Assembly: GCA_002943765.1 (NCBI GenBank)
Contig: PQWQ01000004.1
Location: 4,154,001-4,218,000, forward strand
DNA from: Psoroptes ovis
Taxonomy: Eukaryota; Arthropoda; Arachnida; Sarcoptiformes; Psoroptidae
Direction: 5' to 3'
Length of the DNA: 64,000 nt
Shown: positions 26,901-37,599 of the stretch, in pieces
Numbering within the stretch: position 1 is the stretch's first letter
How the letters are laid out: the number at the start of each line of letters is the position of its first letter
Made by a program: the position numbers and the translations under genes
Notes under the pieces: model-generated
Databases searched by the model: none
Told to the model about the DNA's origin: nothing
The model's input: only the letters and a program-made list of their open reading frames with translations

Positions 26901-27655
26901 AGGCTATACATTGCCATCTTTTTTCAGAAAAAGCAAAGGCAATAGACTGGCAATTTTTTCAAAAAAAGCAAAGGCTATACATTGCCATCTTTTTTCAGAA
27001 AAAGCAAAGGCAATAGACTGGCAATTTTTTCAGAAAAAGCAAAGGCAATAGACTGGCAATTTTTTCAAAAAAAGCAAAGGCTATACATTGCCATCTTTTT
27101 TCAGAAAAAGCAAAGGCAATAGACTGGCAATTTTTTCAGAAAAAGCAAAGGCTATACATTGCCATCTTTTTTCAGAAAAAGCAAAGGCAATAGACTGGCA
27201 ATTTTTTCAAAAAAATCGAAGGCAATAGACTGGCAATTTTTTCAGAAAAAGCAAAGGCAATAGACTGGCAATTTTTTCAAAAAAAAGCAAAGGCTATACA
27301 TTGCCATCTTTTTTCAGAAAAAGCAAAGGCAATAGACTGGCAATTTTTTCAAAAAAGGAAAGGCAATAGACTGGCAATTTTTTCAAAAAAAGCAAAGGCT
27401 ATACATTGCCATCTTTTTTCAAAAAAGCAAAGGCAATAGACTGGCAATTTTTTCAAAAAAAGCAAAGGCAATAGACTGGCAATTTTTTGAAAAAAATCAA
27501 AGGCTATACATTGCCATCTTTTTTCAGAAAAAACAAAGGCAATAGACTGGCAATTTTTTCAGAAAAAGCAAAGGCAATAGACTGGCAATTTTTTCAAAAA
27601 AAAGCAAAGGCTATACATTGCCATCTTTTTTCAGAAAAAGCAAAGGCAATAGACT
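20996..27655. repeat. Tandem satellite array of 34-37 bp monomers (two types)
   Basis: About 6.66 kb of uninterrupted tandem repeats, roughly 190 monomers. Type A reads GGCAATAGACTGGCAA then T6, C and an A-rich linker ending GCAAA. Type B reads GGCTATACATTGCCATC then T6, the same C and linker. Types alternate irregularly (A, AA, AAA between Bs). Variation is mostly in A-run length and in linker words (CAGAAAAAGC, CAAAAAAGC, CAAAAAAATCG, CATAAAAAGC, CAAAAAAGG). TTTTTTCAGAAAAA makes each monomer a short foldback, and the TGGCAAT core of A is the reverse complement of the ATTGCCA core of B. Open frames across it change phase every few monomers because of run-length indels, so it is not coding. 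It lies between the 3' ends of two convergent genes. Confidence 0.97.
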
Positions 27656-27678
27656 GAATGGAATGATTTTTTAATTAT

Positions 27679-27797
27679 AAACAAATTCATTTATTTTTAT
27701 TTTTCAGTTTTAATTATGGTTTTTGCATTTTGTTGATTCTATTAGTTATTAACAAATTCATTTATTTCTATTATTATGGTTGTTGCATTCTGTTGTC
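27679..27797. repeat. Imperfect direct duplication of the 3' end of the neighbouring gene
   Basis: Copy 1 (27679-27735) and copy 2 (27751-27797) both start AACAAATTCATTTATTT and continue to ATTATGGTTNTTGCATT. Copy 2 contains the last codons and stop of the minus-strand gene ending at 27774. Copy 1 would encode a diverged version of that end (MQKP-stop versus MQQP-stop) and sits 24 bp from the array. Confidence 0.65.
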
Positions 27798-29486
27798 GTT
27801 CACTTTTTCTTGACTATCACCTTCATCGTCGGCTTCGTATTCATATTCTTCACATATATCACTATGTTCGCTAATTGAGGATTCTTCACCGCCGCTTTCG
27901 TGGTGACTTTCTTCGCATACCTCACTATGTTCACTGATTGGGGATTTTTCATCGCCGGTTTCGTGGTCACTTTCTTCACTATCATCACATTGTTGATCAT
28001 CTGGAGATCTTTCATTGTCCGCTTCGCAGCAACATTCTTCACTATAATCACATTGTTGATCATCTGGAGATTTTTCATTGTCGGATTCGTAATGACATTC
28101 TTCACTTTCATCACTATGTTCTTCATCTGTAGATTTTTCATTGTCGGATTCGTAATGACATTCTTCACTATCATCACATTGTTCATCATTTGGAGATTTT
28201 ACATAATTTTCTAAATTGATCTTATCTTTATGAAATTCCATGGTTAATATCTGCAAATCACCTTCGCTCTCATAATCTGATGATTCATATTCTTGATTCC
28301 ATATTCCATGATTGTTTGATTTTGATTTCACTGGTTCATTTTCGGTTGTGATATCGGAATCTTTGTTTATTGCTTGCGAAGAAAATGTTCGAACATTGAT
28401 ATCAGTATCATTTGCTAATGATTCCATAATTTTAACAAACTCTTCATGAAAATCAAGTCTTTCGACTAAACGATTTTTAAGTTGTTTGGTTGTTGAGCAT
28501 AATTTTTTATTCCATACAATATTCATAAAGATAAGAAATCTATCGACTAATTCATTATTTTTGAGCGTTGAAAGATAAGTAGCAATGTCGAGCAGAAAAT
28601 GACTGGTGAATCGTGAACATTTTCCATCAACAACTAAAATCATTATACCATCAAATAATTCAGCATCATCTGATGCTTCGTTGAATGAATATCTTATTAT
28701 AGCTGATAAATTAAATTGATTAACACCAACGTCACCACTATTTCTAGATAATTTATGTAACCATCGTTTTATATTTTGTTTATCATCCAAATATTTTAGA
28801 AAACGACTTTGTGAAATGAGTGACAAACAAAATTTTGACGATATATCAGGCAAATTTTCTGGCAATTGACGTGATGGATAATCGACTGCTTCATTCAATA
28901 TATAATATGTCAAAGAATTTAATAATTTTTTATGTTCTATCCATAACGCCACCGAAATTGTTTGTGAACATATATTTTTTCGCCGATTATTCATTGGTAT
29001 CGGAAAATATAACTTGATATATTCATCAAGAAATTTTTGATTTTCTTCACAGTTGTTATATTGATCAATCAATAACTTAATGAATACGTTGCCAATTTTT
29101 GATGGATTTTTCAATAATTCAAAATCACATTTTTTATTATTACTATTTTCATTATCAATTGTCTGAATTGTTTTCATTTTTTTAATGGCTGGTGGTTGTT
29201 GTTGTTCGCTATCTTGATAAGTAAATTCAATTTTTCTCCACAATCGTTCCAATAATTGATCAGATTCAGTTTGAAATTTTTTGTGTATTGCATCATCTGA
29301 CTGAATTTCCATTTTTTTGACGCGTTTTTTATAAATATAATAATCATAATACAATTTATATAATTCTTTCATATTACTTTCAATTAGCAATATACGAAAA
29401 TAATCCGCATCTGGATCATTTTTGAGAAATTTAGTTTCGTTTTCAGATGATTGGTTAATATATGCCATGTAATAATCGGCCATCAT
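27774..29486 (-). CDS. Orphan 570-aa protein with C-terminal acidic 21-residue repeats
   Basis: A single 1,713-nt exon starts at ATG 29486. I do not recognise the family with confidence. Residues 1-120 are charged and Tyr-rich with a Lys-rich patch (IKKMK) that could be a nuclear signal. About 125-385 looks all-helical (for example FIKLLIDQY, LTYYILNEA, SHFLLDIATYL, KQLKNRLVERL). From about 430 there are six tandem 21-residue repeats of type KSPDDQQCDDSEE..YESDNE, very acidic and with potential CK2 sites, then a short tail ending MQQP. The helical part with a closing S.HFLLDI..YL then K.L...L has a weak resemblance to the C-terminal helical-repeat domain of FANCE; this is a hypothesis only. 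The N-terminal half has normal codon usage and no frame breaks. A degraded TTAA-type MITE lies about 225 bp upstream of the start. Confidence 0.75.
   Translation of the reverse strand: MMADYYMAYINQSSENETKFLKNDPDADYFRILLIESNMKELYKLYYDYYIYKKRVKKMEIQSDDAIHKKFQTESDQLLERLWRKIEFTYQDSEQQQPPAIKKMKTIQTIDNENSNNKKCDFELLKNPSKIGNVFIKLLIDQYNNCEENQKFLDEYIKLYFPIPMNNRRKNICSQTISVALWIEHKKLLNSLTYYILNEAVDYPSRQLPENLPDISSKFCLSLISQSRFLKYLDDKQNIKRWLHKLSRNSGDVGVNQFNLSAIIRYSFNEASDDAELFDGIMILVVDGKCSRFTSHFLLDIATYLSTLKNNELVDRFLIFMNIVWNKKLCSTTKQLKNRLVERLDFHEEFVKIMESLANDTDINVRTFSSQAINKDSDITTENEPVKSKSNNHGIWNQEYESSDYESEGDLQILTMEFHKDKINLENYVKSPNDEQCDDSEECHYESDNEKSTDEEHSDESEECHYESDNEKSPDDQQCDYSEECCCEADNERSPDDQQCDDSEESDHETGDEKSPISEHSEVCEESHHESGGEESSISEHSDICEEYEYEADDEGDSQEKVNDNRMQQP
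27822..28199 (-). repeat. Coding minisatellite, six 63-bp units
   Basis: Six in-frame 63-bp units encode the acidic 21-residue repeats of the orphan protein. Gene-order units 1-3 (28011-28199) and 4 are most alike; units 5 and 6 carry ISEHS instead of DDQQC and have diverged most. The opposite strand is also open here, which is a by-product of the repeat and not a gene. Confidence 0.9.
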
Positions 29487-29710
29487 TTCACAATTAAATT
29501 AATTTTTATTTTGAAAACAAATATATTTTTTTTCTTAAAATTTATTTCACAGCAACACATAAACAGAGCAAATTGAAGAGCACGTTTTTTTGTTGCTCTC
29601 AAATTTGTTGTCAATTCATAAAGGACGAATTTGAAGAAAAATGCAATGAAAATCATTTCAAATTTACTGTTTTTGCAAGCATGGCTTGAAAAAAGAGCCT
29701 CTGACAAGTA

Positions 29711-29909
29711 TTCAACTCTTAGCACTTGAGTGGTGAGTGAGCCGCTCACCACGACCCCCTCTCGCAACAAAAATTTTGTTCGCAAAGTGCTAATGCGATT
29801 TTCATTTTTATTCGAAATTAAATTATGACGCCTTCCAAACAGATGGCGACCACCAGTCACCACACGATTTCTTCTCGACAAATAATTCCTCTTACATGCA
29901 AAGGGTTAA
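29711..29909. mobile_element. Degraded TTAA-type (piggyBac-like) MITE
   Basis: The left end TTCAACTCTTAGCACTTGAG is followed by the palindrome TGGTGAG...CTCACCA. Over 24 positions it matches the left end of the element at 37445 at 19. The right end is AAAGGGTTAA (29900-29909). The left TTAA is mutated and the terminal repeats no longer match well, so this is an old copy. It lies in the upstream region of the orphan gene and covers a spurious minus-strand frame. Confidence 0.55.
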
Positions 29910-30117
29910 ATTTTCAAATTAAAAAAATTTTATTTGGTAATAAAAAAATATCAAAATAGAACTCATATTAGAAATAATTTTTTTTTCTTAACAGATAAAC
30001 AAAAATAAAATAATTGAAATTATTGAAATCTTGGAGATTATTTTGTCTTGAAAATAGTGATTTAAATAATGAAATGATTTGAATGAAAATAGATTCGTAT
30101 CATAATAAATCACCGCT

Positions 30118-33100
30118 TTAAGCATGTTTGACACTGTGAAAAAACCAATCCAATTTAGTTGACCATGCACCAGCATATGCATCGTCCAATTGTTGTTCAA
30201 AATATTGTAACGCTTCATCACGTGTACTATCAATTTGTAATGTTTGCCTTAAATATTGTATATCATCGATTGTTTGTAATTCAGGAATACCGGTGCCCAA
30301 CATCATTGTAAATAATGATATTATTAATTGAGCATTGTCATGCAATGCTAAATATGCATCATTACAAAGTCGTTGAAATCTATATGAGAAATAAATCAAA
30401 TGATTTTACATCAAAACAATCCACAAAAATTACATACGCTTCAAATTCTTGGCTTTTCAATGGATTTTCTGCACCTTTGGCAATAACTTCAAGAAAATCT
30501 TGTGTCAGCACAAACGGTACACGTTCACGATTGATGCCGAATTTTTTCTTAAAATGTCCTAAAAAGTGTCCAAAGTCAATATGAAATATTTGTCCATTTT
30601 TATTGATCATAATATTGTCAGGATTACGATCACCAATGCCTAATATGAATGTGGCGACACAATAACCAGCACAACTTCGGGTAAAATTTTCAATAGCATT
30701 ATTATAATCATTTTCATTATTTTTATTATGTTCACAGATCCATTTATATAATTTTGTATTATCAATTTGTAATGCAGCTTTACGCCCACCATCACGTTGT
30801 ATATTCATAATTGTTTTTGCATTTGGAACTACTTCAATCAAACCAACAAAATCACCTGTTGCCAAGCAATTATATGAGAGAATTCTTAGATCAAGATTTT
30901 CACTACGCCAAATCTGATCCATTATTCTAATAACTTGTAATGTTAATATATCTTGTCGTAAATCATCACCGGATTTAAATATGATTGCATTGTTTGGTAA
31001 ACTATTTTTGAAATGATTTGAACAATTCATATTGGACCATTCTAGCCATAATGGTCGTTTGGCTGAATCCATTACACGAAGACTGTCGATATCAAAATGA
31101 TCTAATTTGATAGCAATATTCAATGGATTGTAAAAACCATTCATCATGCTCAATATATTTGGTTGTCGTAATGTTTCGATGATTGCTTGTTTGCGTTCAC
31201 TTATTGCCGATGTACTTGAAGAAATTTTTTCAATTTCATCGAATGCAATCACTTGTTGCAGTGTTTCATATAATAAACGTTCAGGCAAACCACGACAGTA
31301 CATTTCCAATAGTACACACCAACGTGGACCAAAATATTGATCAGATAAACGTGAACGTATATGCCAAAAAAATCGATTGCCAAAACGTCGATTCAATAAT
31401 GCTCGTTTCAATAATAAACGTGTTAAATCATTATTCAAATAGGTTTCATTTGTGATTAATTGCACCAATTGTAACAGATAATGTAACATTAATTGATCAG
31501 TCAATCCAACGTCCAAGCATTTGATTGCAAATGATCGCACGATTGGATCAGGATAACGTTGTCCGAGTAAAATGATCGCTGTGTCAACTGATATAATTGG
31601 CCATTGATCGATTAATGCATACAATTGACAAACTTCATCTCGATTTATCCATCTGACTGATTCAATAATTTTAGGCAAAGCATCTGGACATAGTTCACTA
31701 AGAATATATCGTTCACGCCAAAAGAAATCCTTTTCTTGCTCGGACATTTCATTTAATGGATCACGTTGTGATAATGATTTTCTTAATTGATTCAATTTCG
31801 TTTCATTTGAATCAGGACGATAATAACGATCATTCATATTCGTTGCTGAATGTTTTTGTGAAAACATTTGTCGCAAGGAACCTTCACGACGATTGACAAT
31901 GGTTGCATATTCTAATATTTCATGTTTTGGTGGATAAACAACAGGATAATCAAAATGTTCAAATTCTATGTCTAATCTTGGTGCCGAATCTTTCAATGGA
32001 TTACTACCAATATAGCCTAAACGATTCGATAAAATTGATTGTGTTGATAGTGGCTCATTATTATTACTGTTGCTATCCAATTGATTGATTGGTTCATTAT
32101 TATCAAAATATTTCATTGGCCATAATATCAATGAAATACGATCGGATAATAAACAATGACGATAATTGAATAATGGTAAATTAACCCAACCGATTGGACA
32201 AATATCCTGATCACGACGTGAATTAGTAATACATAATTCTAATGATAAACGTGATGATAAAGGCAAATTACTTGTTAATAAATTATCAAATTTTATCCAT
32301 TGATTCCAGCTTGGTGTATTTGAATTGACATATTTTGTTGATTTAATTTCGGTCAATAATTCATTACCATTACAGATAGCCATTCGTACAAAGATTTTGT
32401 TTGCTGTTTTCACATTTACATAACTTGCCGACATTATTTTCAAACGATATGTACGTTTAATGTTCCACAAAGAAATCAATGAATTTTTCTCATTCAAACC
32501 ATAATGAATCCATGAATCTAATGATTTAGAATCATAAATCGATTCTAAATGAAAATTATTAGTCCACGATGTGCTCGTTTTTTCTTCATTCAACACTTTA
32601 TTGTTTTGATAATCGTTCCTAGCATCATTAATTAGATTTTCTTGTTGTTGTTCTTGTTGTTGCGAATCCATAACATGAGTGATGGTTGTATAATGACAAT
32701 AATCTTTATTTGATCGAATTTCATCGATGGACGTCTCATTTTCAATTGAAGCCAATTGAATATTATTACGATTATAATAACTATTCAAATAATAAAAACG
32801 TTCTTTGGATGAGTAACCATCAATCAAATTATATGCTATGTTTGATCTATTTTTCTTTTTTTCATTTTCATCATTTTTATTATTTGCAGCATCATTCATT
32901 GAATTTTTAAAATTAGCTATTTGATGCTGGCTCAAACGCCGTATAAATGATGGTTCAATATGTTTATATGTTGACAATTGATAGATGGCATCTTCTTTTT
33001 TGATCAATTGTAATATTGGCTGTATGCCTATCGATACACATTTACGTATATATTCATAACGTATTAATGGTAAATTGCCCAATAAAAATTGATTTTGATT

Positions 33101-36100
33101 ATAAATTTTTAGCAAATAAAATTCTGAATTTAAATTATATTCATTGAATATTGTCGTATGATCATTTCTCAAATTATTATTATTCGAATCAATTTTTCTT
33201 TGATTTTGATTTTCATCGAAATTAAATTTTGTAAATGTTTGTTTCAAATTTTTCTGTATTGATTTTAATTTTGATTGATATAAATTCAATGATAATAATG
33301 ATGTTGTTGCTGCTGTTGCTGCTGATGATGGTTGTGTCGATACTGATTGCATTGATGATGATGATGATGACGGTGTTGAATTTAAAAATTTTTGATGTTC
33401 AATAAATGTTGTTGATTCAAATAATATTTTTTGTATTAAATTAAATGAATTTTTATTCGAATTGGCATTCAAATCAAACGATAATAATGATTCATCATCA
33501 TTACTATCATTAATATATTCTTTTAAATTATTCACTGTTGATTGCTGATTTATGGGACCATAATTATTATTATTATTATTAACAGAATCATTTTTAAATG
33601 ATTTTGAATTTTGTTGTTGCTTGTTTACTGATAATTTATTGACAATATTTTCAATGAATTTTTTACGATTTTTTTGTTTCAAAAATTTTTTTGATTCATT
33701 TGATTTATCATTAACATTGTCATTATTATTAATATCATCACCAACATCTTTGGATAATATATTCATCATGATTGTTTTTTCATTTATATTTACAATGTCT
33801 CCATTATCATCGATATGATTTAATTGATTTTTACCATCAACTGTTTCTTTATTTTCATCATTGATTCGACCATTCAATTCATTAACATGATCGGACATAT
33901 GACTGTTTGAATATTTTCGATTATTTTTCTTAATAATATTGACTGATAGTAAAATTTTAACTGAAAATTTTCTCTTATATGGTTTACGAAAAATATTTTT
34001 GGTATGATATTGTGCATCTTGATTCAAATGATTTGACATTTGGCCATTATTTTCATTGTTTAAAAAATTGACAGTTGAATATTCGATATCCATCGATTCT
34101 TCGTTCTCTGTTTCATCATCAATTCCATCAAAATAATTATTTTCTTTATTTTCATATTCTTTTAGAAATTTTTTATTGGCCGATATTTCATCTTCTTCCA
34201 ATACAGGCGTCAATTTTGGAATGTTTTTTATTATTTTCATATTTTTTCGATGTTTATCAAATTTTTTCGATGCTTTGGTTGTCATCAAAGGATTATTATA
34301 TTGTATTGATTTAATAAATTCAATCGATTTTTTATGATCTTCATTGTCTGCATCATTGCCATTTCTTAATGAAATATTTTCATAATCATCTTTTGATTCT
34401 GATGTTACAATACATACTTCAGTGTACAATGGCTCATTATTATTGTTTGTTTGATTCAGGTTATTCGATATATTTTGATAACAACTTTCGTTTTTATTTT
34501 TATTTTCAATGTTATTGGCAATATTTATACGGCCATGATGTGGTGAATAAGCTCCTGGCATTGTTGAACGTGTAGATAATTGATTTAATTTTTTATCTGT
34601 GTCTGTATTCGAATTTTTACGACGATTTTTGGCCAAATATGGAAATGGATGATCGAAATAATCTGCCAATATTTCGAACCATGATTTAAAATTATTTCTG
34701 TCACTTTTATTATATTCAATTTTATCTTCATCATTGATTAATTCGTTCAAATGAAATTTCTTGATAATTGTTTGTGTGCTTAAATTCAACGTATGAATCT
34801 CATCCAATTCTGGCTCAAATTCATATGAAATTTTTCTATCCATTGAAAATTGTTCTCGTTGTTTGATAGCTTTTAACATGCATTTGTAAAGTGAAAATCG
34901 ATAATCATAAAATTCATCTGTACGATATACTTCTAATTTATTAACAGAACACTTAATTAATTGTTTGATTTGTTGATTCAATAATTTTTCCTCGTTATTT
35001 TTGGTTATTTCAACTAATCGTAAATAATAAGGCATTTGTTCATTGTATAATTCATAGAGATGACTATTATCATCATAAATTTCTTCCCATGTATTTATCA
35101 ATGATTGAAAGGCATAATCACAATGATCATTGCTTAAAAATGATAATAAATTCAAGTTTAATTTATCACAATTATTTCCAGAAAATATCGTTTCATTTAA
35201 TAGATCAATCGATTCAAACAAATCAATTTGTTTTTGCTGATTATTGTATGGATTAAACGATAATTGTTTCACATTTATTCTATTTTTGGCATTTTCATTG
35301 TCATCAATATCATCATTTTCAGAATCAATTATTTTTCCAATACCTTCAGCTTCATTCAATGATATTGTACGTTTTATAGATGCCGAAGATGACGAGCCAG
35401 TGATTGATGATTGCAATAAATTATTGTCAAGTGATTTTCTTGATGATTTACGTTTGAATGATAATCGATTGGTTAAAACTCTATTAATACCTGAAAACGA
35501 TCGTATCATCGATGGTCTTTTGTTTTTTTGTTTATTTTGTTTTGAATATAATTTATATTGTTTTTGAATATTATCCAATACTTGTTCGAATTCATTCCAA
35601 ATATCATGTTTGATTTCGGACAATGTGCAATCATTTTCGATTGATAATTGTATGAAAAAACCGTACGGTAAAAATATATTCAAATCAACATATTGATGTA
35701 ATCGTTGTTCATTCAAATTTCGATTATCATTAATAACACCATAACGTGACAATGAATTTAAATTATTATTAATTAAATTTATACGTAAATTTGCTTCCTC
35801 TATTGAATGTAAAAATTGTATCAGATTATTTGGAAAATAATTTTTCAACATATTCATTGTAGATATTGAACAATTAATCACCGGTAAATTGAAATTGTGT
35901 GCGCTCGATAAATTCATTTGATTTATCCATTGTTTTTGTTGTTGCCGTTGCGATTGTTTGATTTGATCATTACTATCTAATGTTATTGAAGAACACTTTC
36001 TACAATGTGGATGATGATTAATTTTCATTGATGATTCTTCATCATCACAATCATCATGATTGAATGAATAATTTTTATTAAAATCATAATTCATATCGTT

Positions 36101-36559
36101 TCCATTAGTGTTAATAGATGGAGTTCGGAAAAATAATCTATTTTTTTGTTCATCAATCATACGAACAATATCATCATCATCATCATCGGCAATAAATTTT
36201 TTCAGTAATTCAAAATTATGCATCAATAATGTTGAATCGATGAGATTTTTTCTTTGATCAATATAATCTAAATTTTCAAATAAATTCTTGAATAATAAAC
36301 GTTTTTTCATATTGGCATTCGCTTCGATGGACATTAATGATAATAGATCATTATTATATTTATTACATGAACAACTAAGACAATATTCAGATTGTCTTGA
36401 TGTTAAATCAATAATTTCATTGATTAGCTGCTCAGTTTTTGTTTTATTATGATCATTACCATCATCAATAATATCGGTCGATGATGATCTTAAATTGGAT
36501 GATGATGACGGCTTTTGTTTATTTGGAGATGAATTTTCATATTCATTATTCATATCCAT
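30118..36559 (-). CDS. Pi3K92E: Class IA phosphoinositide 3-kinase catalytic subunit (p110-like), enlarged
   Basis: Exons 30438-36559 and 30118-30379 (58-nt intron) give about 2,127 residues, against about 1,070 for typical p110. It phosphorylates PtdIns(4,5)P2 at the inner plasma membrane with a p85-type adaptor. Visible order: disordered N-terminus; adaptor-binding domain in two parts (about 292-339, LPYGFFIQLS; about 475-525, EEIYDDN to MPYYLRLVE); a long Asn/Lys/Ser-rich stretch; Ras-binding domain whose end is LPLIRYEYIRKCV (about 1140); C2 (about 1363-1483); helical domain (about 1608-1793); kinase (about 1825-2127). The ATP lysine sits in IIFKSGDDLRQD. The activation loop FKKKFGINRERVPFVLT is class I, and the C-terminus KLDWFFHSVKHA excludes class II, which would add PX and C2 domains. 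The catalytic loop reads GDRNPDNIM where class I enzymes have DRH; DFG is intact. The start at 36559 is the first ATG in frame; an upstream non-ATG extension is unsupported. Confidence 0.95.
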
Positions 36560-37030
36560 GTTTGCAGTTTTAATTGGTCTTTTTTTTTGGTTTGTTTCAA
36601 TCACAACATCTTCAATGATAATCTTTGATGCGATGAGAAATGATGAAAATAATAATTGAAAAATTGAGATCGTCAATTAAATTTATATACGCGTTTGTCA
36701 ACATTAAAATCATTCAAATTAAAATGTCATTCAATAAAATATCCATCCTATGATATTTACATTGATTTTTTGCCATTTTGAAAATTTCTATACAAAAAAC
36801 CAAAATTAAAAAAAAAAATTAATTAAATGTCACAAAATTCATATTTTTTAATCAAATATATCGATGAATACCTATAGTGTAAATGCCAACAATACCAAAC
36901 ATCACAAATATCAAACGAATGGCATTTATTTATTTATTTATCATGCACCTTTTCTGTCAAAAATATCAGCTTGCTTAGCTTTGTTTTGCATTTGCCATTC
37001 AATCCTTTCAAATAATACCATAGTCTCATC

Positions 37031-37123
37031 AAATTATTAGGTCGTTTCATAAATTTTTTCCAAGCTATTGATAATTCATGACATACGAAATTGGAAAAAT
37101 TTTATGCAACAACCAAATAATTT
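37031..37123. mobile_element. 93-bp foldback (mariner-like) MITE candidate
   Basis: Arms 37031-37061 and 37093-37123 are 31-bp inverted repeats with four mismatches, separated by 31 bp. The arm contains GGTCGTTTCATAAA on the left and GGTTGTTGCATAAA as the reverse complement on the right. GGTYGTTNCATAAA-type ends resemble mariner terminal repeats, which is the basis for the family guess. The TA-rich ends prevent a firm target-duplication call. Confidence 0.6.
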
Positions 37124-37444
37124 CATGTGACCTTTGCCCTTTCACTTGATTCAAGTCCCAATGAAGCAAATGGGCGGCTGAATGATTCGGAACTCAAACA
37201 TTTTTGGAATTTTATAAATCATGAATTAAATTCTGAATCGGATAAACTTGTTGCGAAAAATTTGGATAAAGAGTTTTTTGAGATTTTGGTTGCAAATATC
37301 ATCCAATATTTGTTCAGGGTTTAGTCTATTTCAAATGAACAGATGAATGTCTGCTTCAAAATTGCCAAAATTCTACCAAATTCAAAATAATTGGAAAAAA
37401 TTGACTGAAGACAAATATATGGTGTGCAAAGGTTAATTTGAACA

Positions 37445-37599
37445 TTAACCCTTAAAACTCGAGCGGTGAGCATCACTCACCATAAGATGTAATGAAGCAA
37501 CTCGATAGGCGCTCTTTAGTCACCATTTTACATGAGTGTGAAAAATTGTAGAGCTGCTGGCACGCTTGCGCTGTAACTGCATAGAGTTCTAAGGGTTAA
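37445..37599. mobile_element. 155-bp TTAA-flanked piggyBac-like MITE
   Basis: The left end TTAACCCTTAAAACTC and the reverse complement of the right end, TTAACCCTTAGAACTC, match at 15 of 16 bases. TTAA is present at both extremities (37445-37448 and 37596-37599), as expected from TTAA target duplication. A subterminal palindrome GGTGAG...CTCACC starts 20 bp from the left end. There is no coding capacity, so it would move only in trans. Confidence 0.8.

Noticed and set aside
20996..27655. CRISPR-like alternation of repeat and spacer
   Set aside because: There are no unique spacers; both alternating parts are repeats of related monomers, and the DNA is eukaryotic.
27900..28214. Plus-strand frame opposite the acidic repeats
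   Set aside because: It is the antisense shadow of an in-frame 63-bp coding repeat.
29483..29881. 132-codon minus-strand frame upstream of the orphan gene
   Set aside because: It runs through a degraded MITE and A/T runs, has no domain, and overlaps the upstream region of the orphan gene.
30118..36559. Class II PI3K (PIK3C2) because of the great length
   Set aside because: The C-terminus ends just after the kinase domain with DWFFHSVKHA, lacks PX and C2 domains, and an adaptor-binding domain is present.
36560..36676. Upstream extension of the PI3K frame by 39 residues with a hydrophobic start
   Set aside because: It would need a TTG start; the first ATG is at 36559 and the extension has no match to the family.
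37127..37324. 65-codon plus-strand frame beside the foldback element, possible transposase or gene relic
   Set aside because: Codon usage looks reasonable but I see no match to mariner or other transposases and no extension by splicing.
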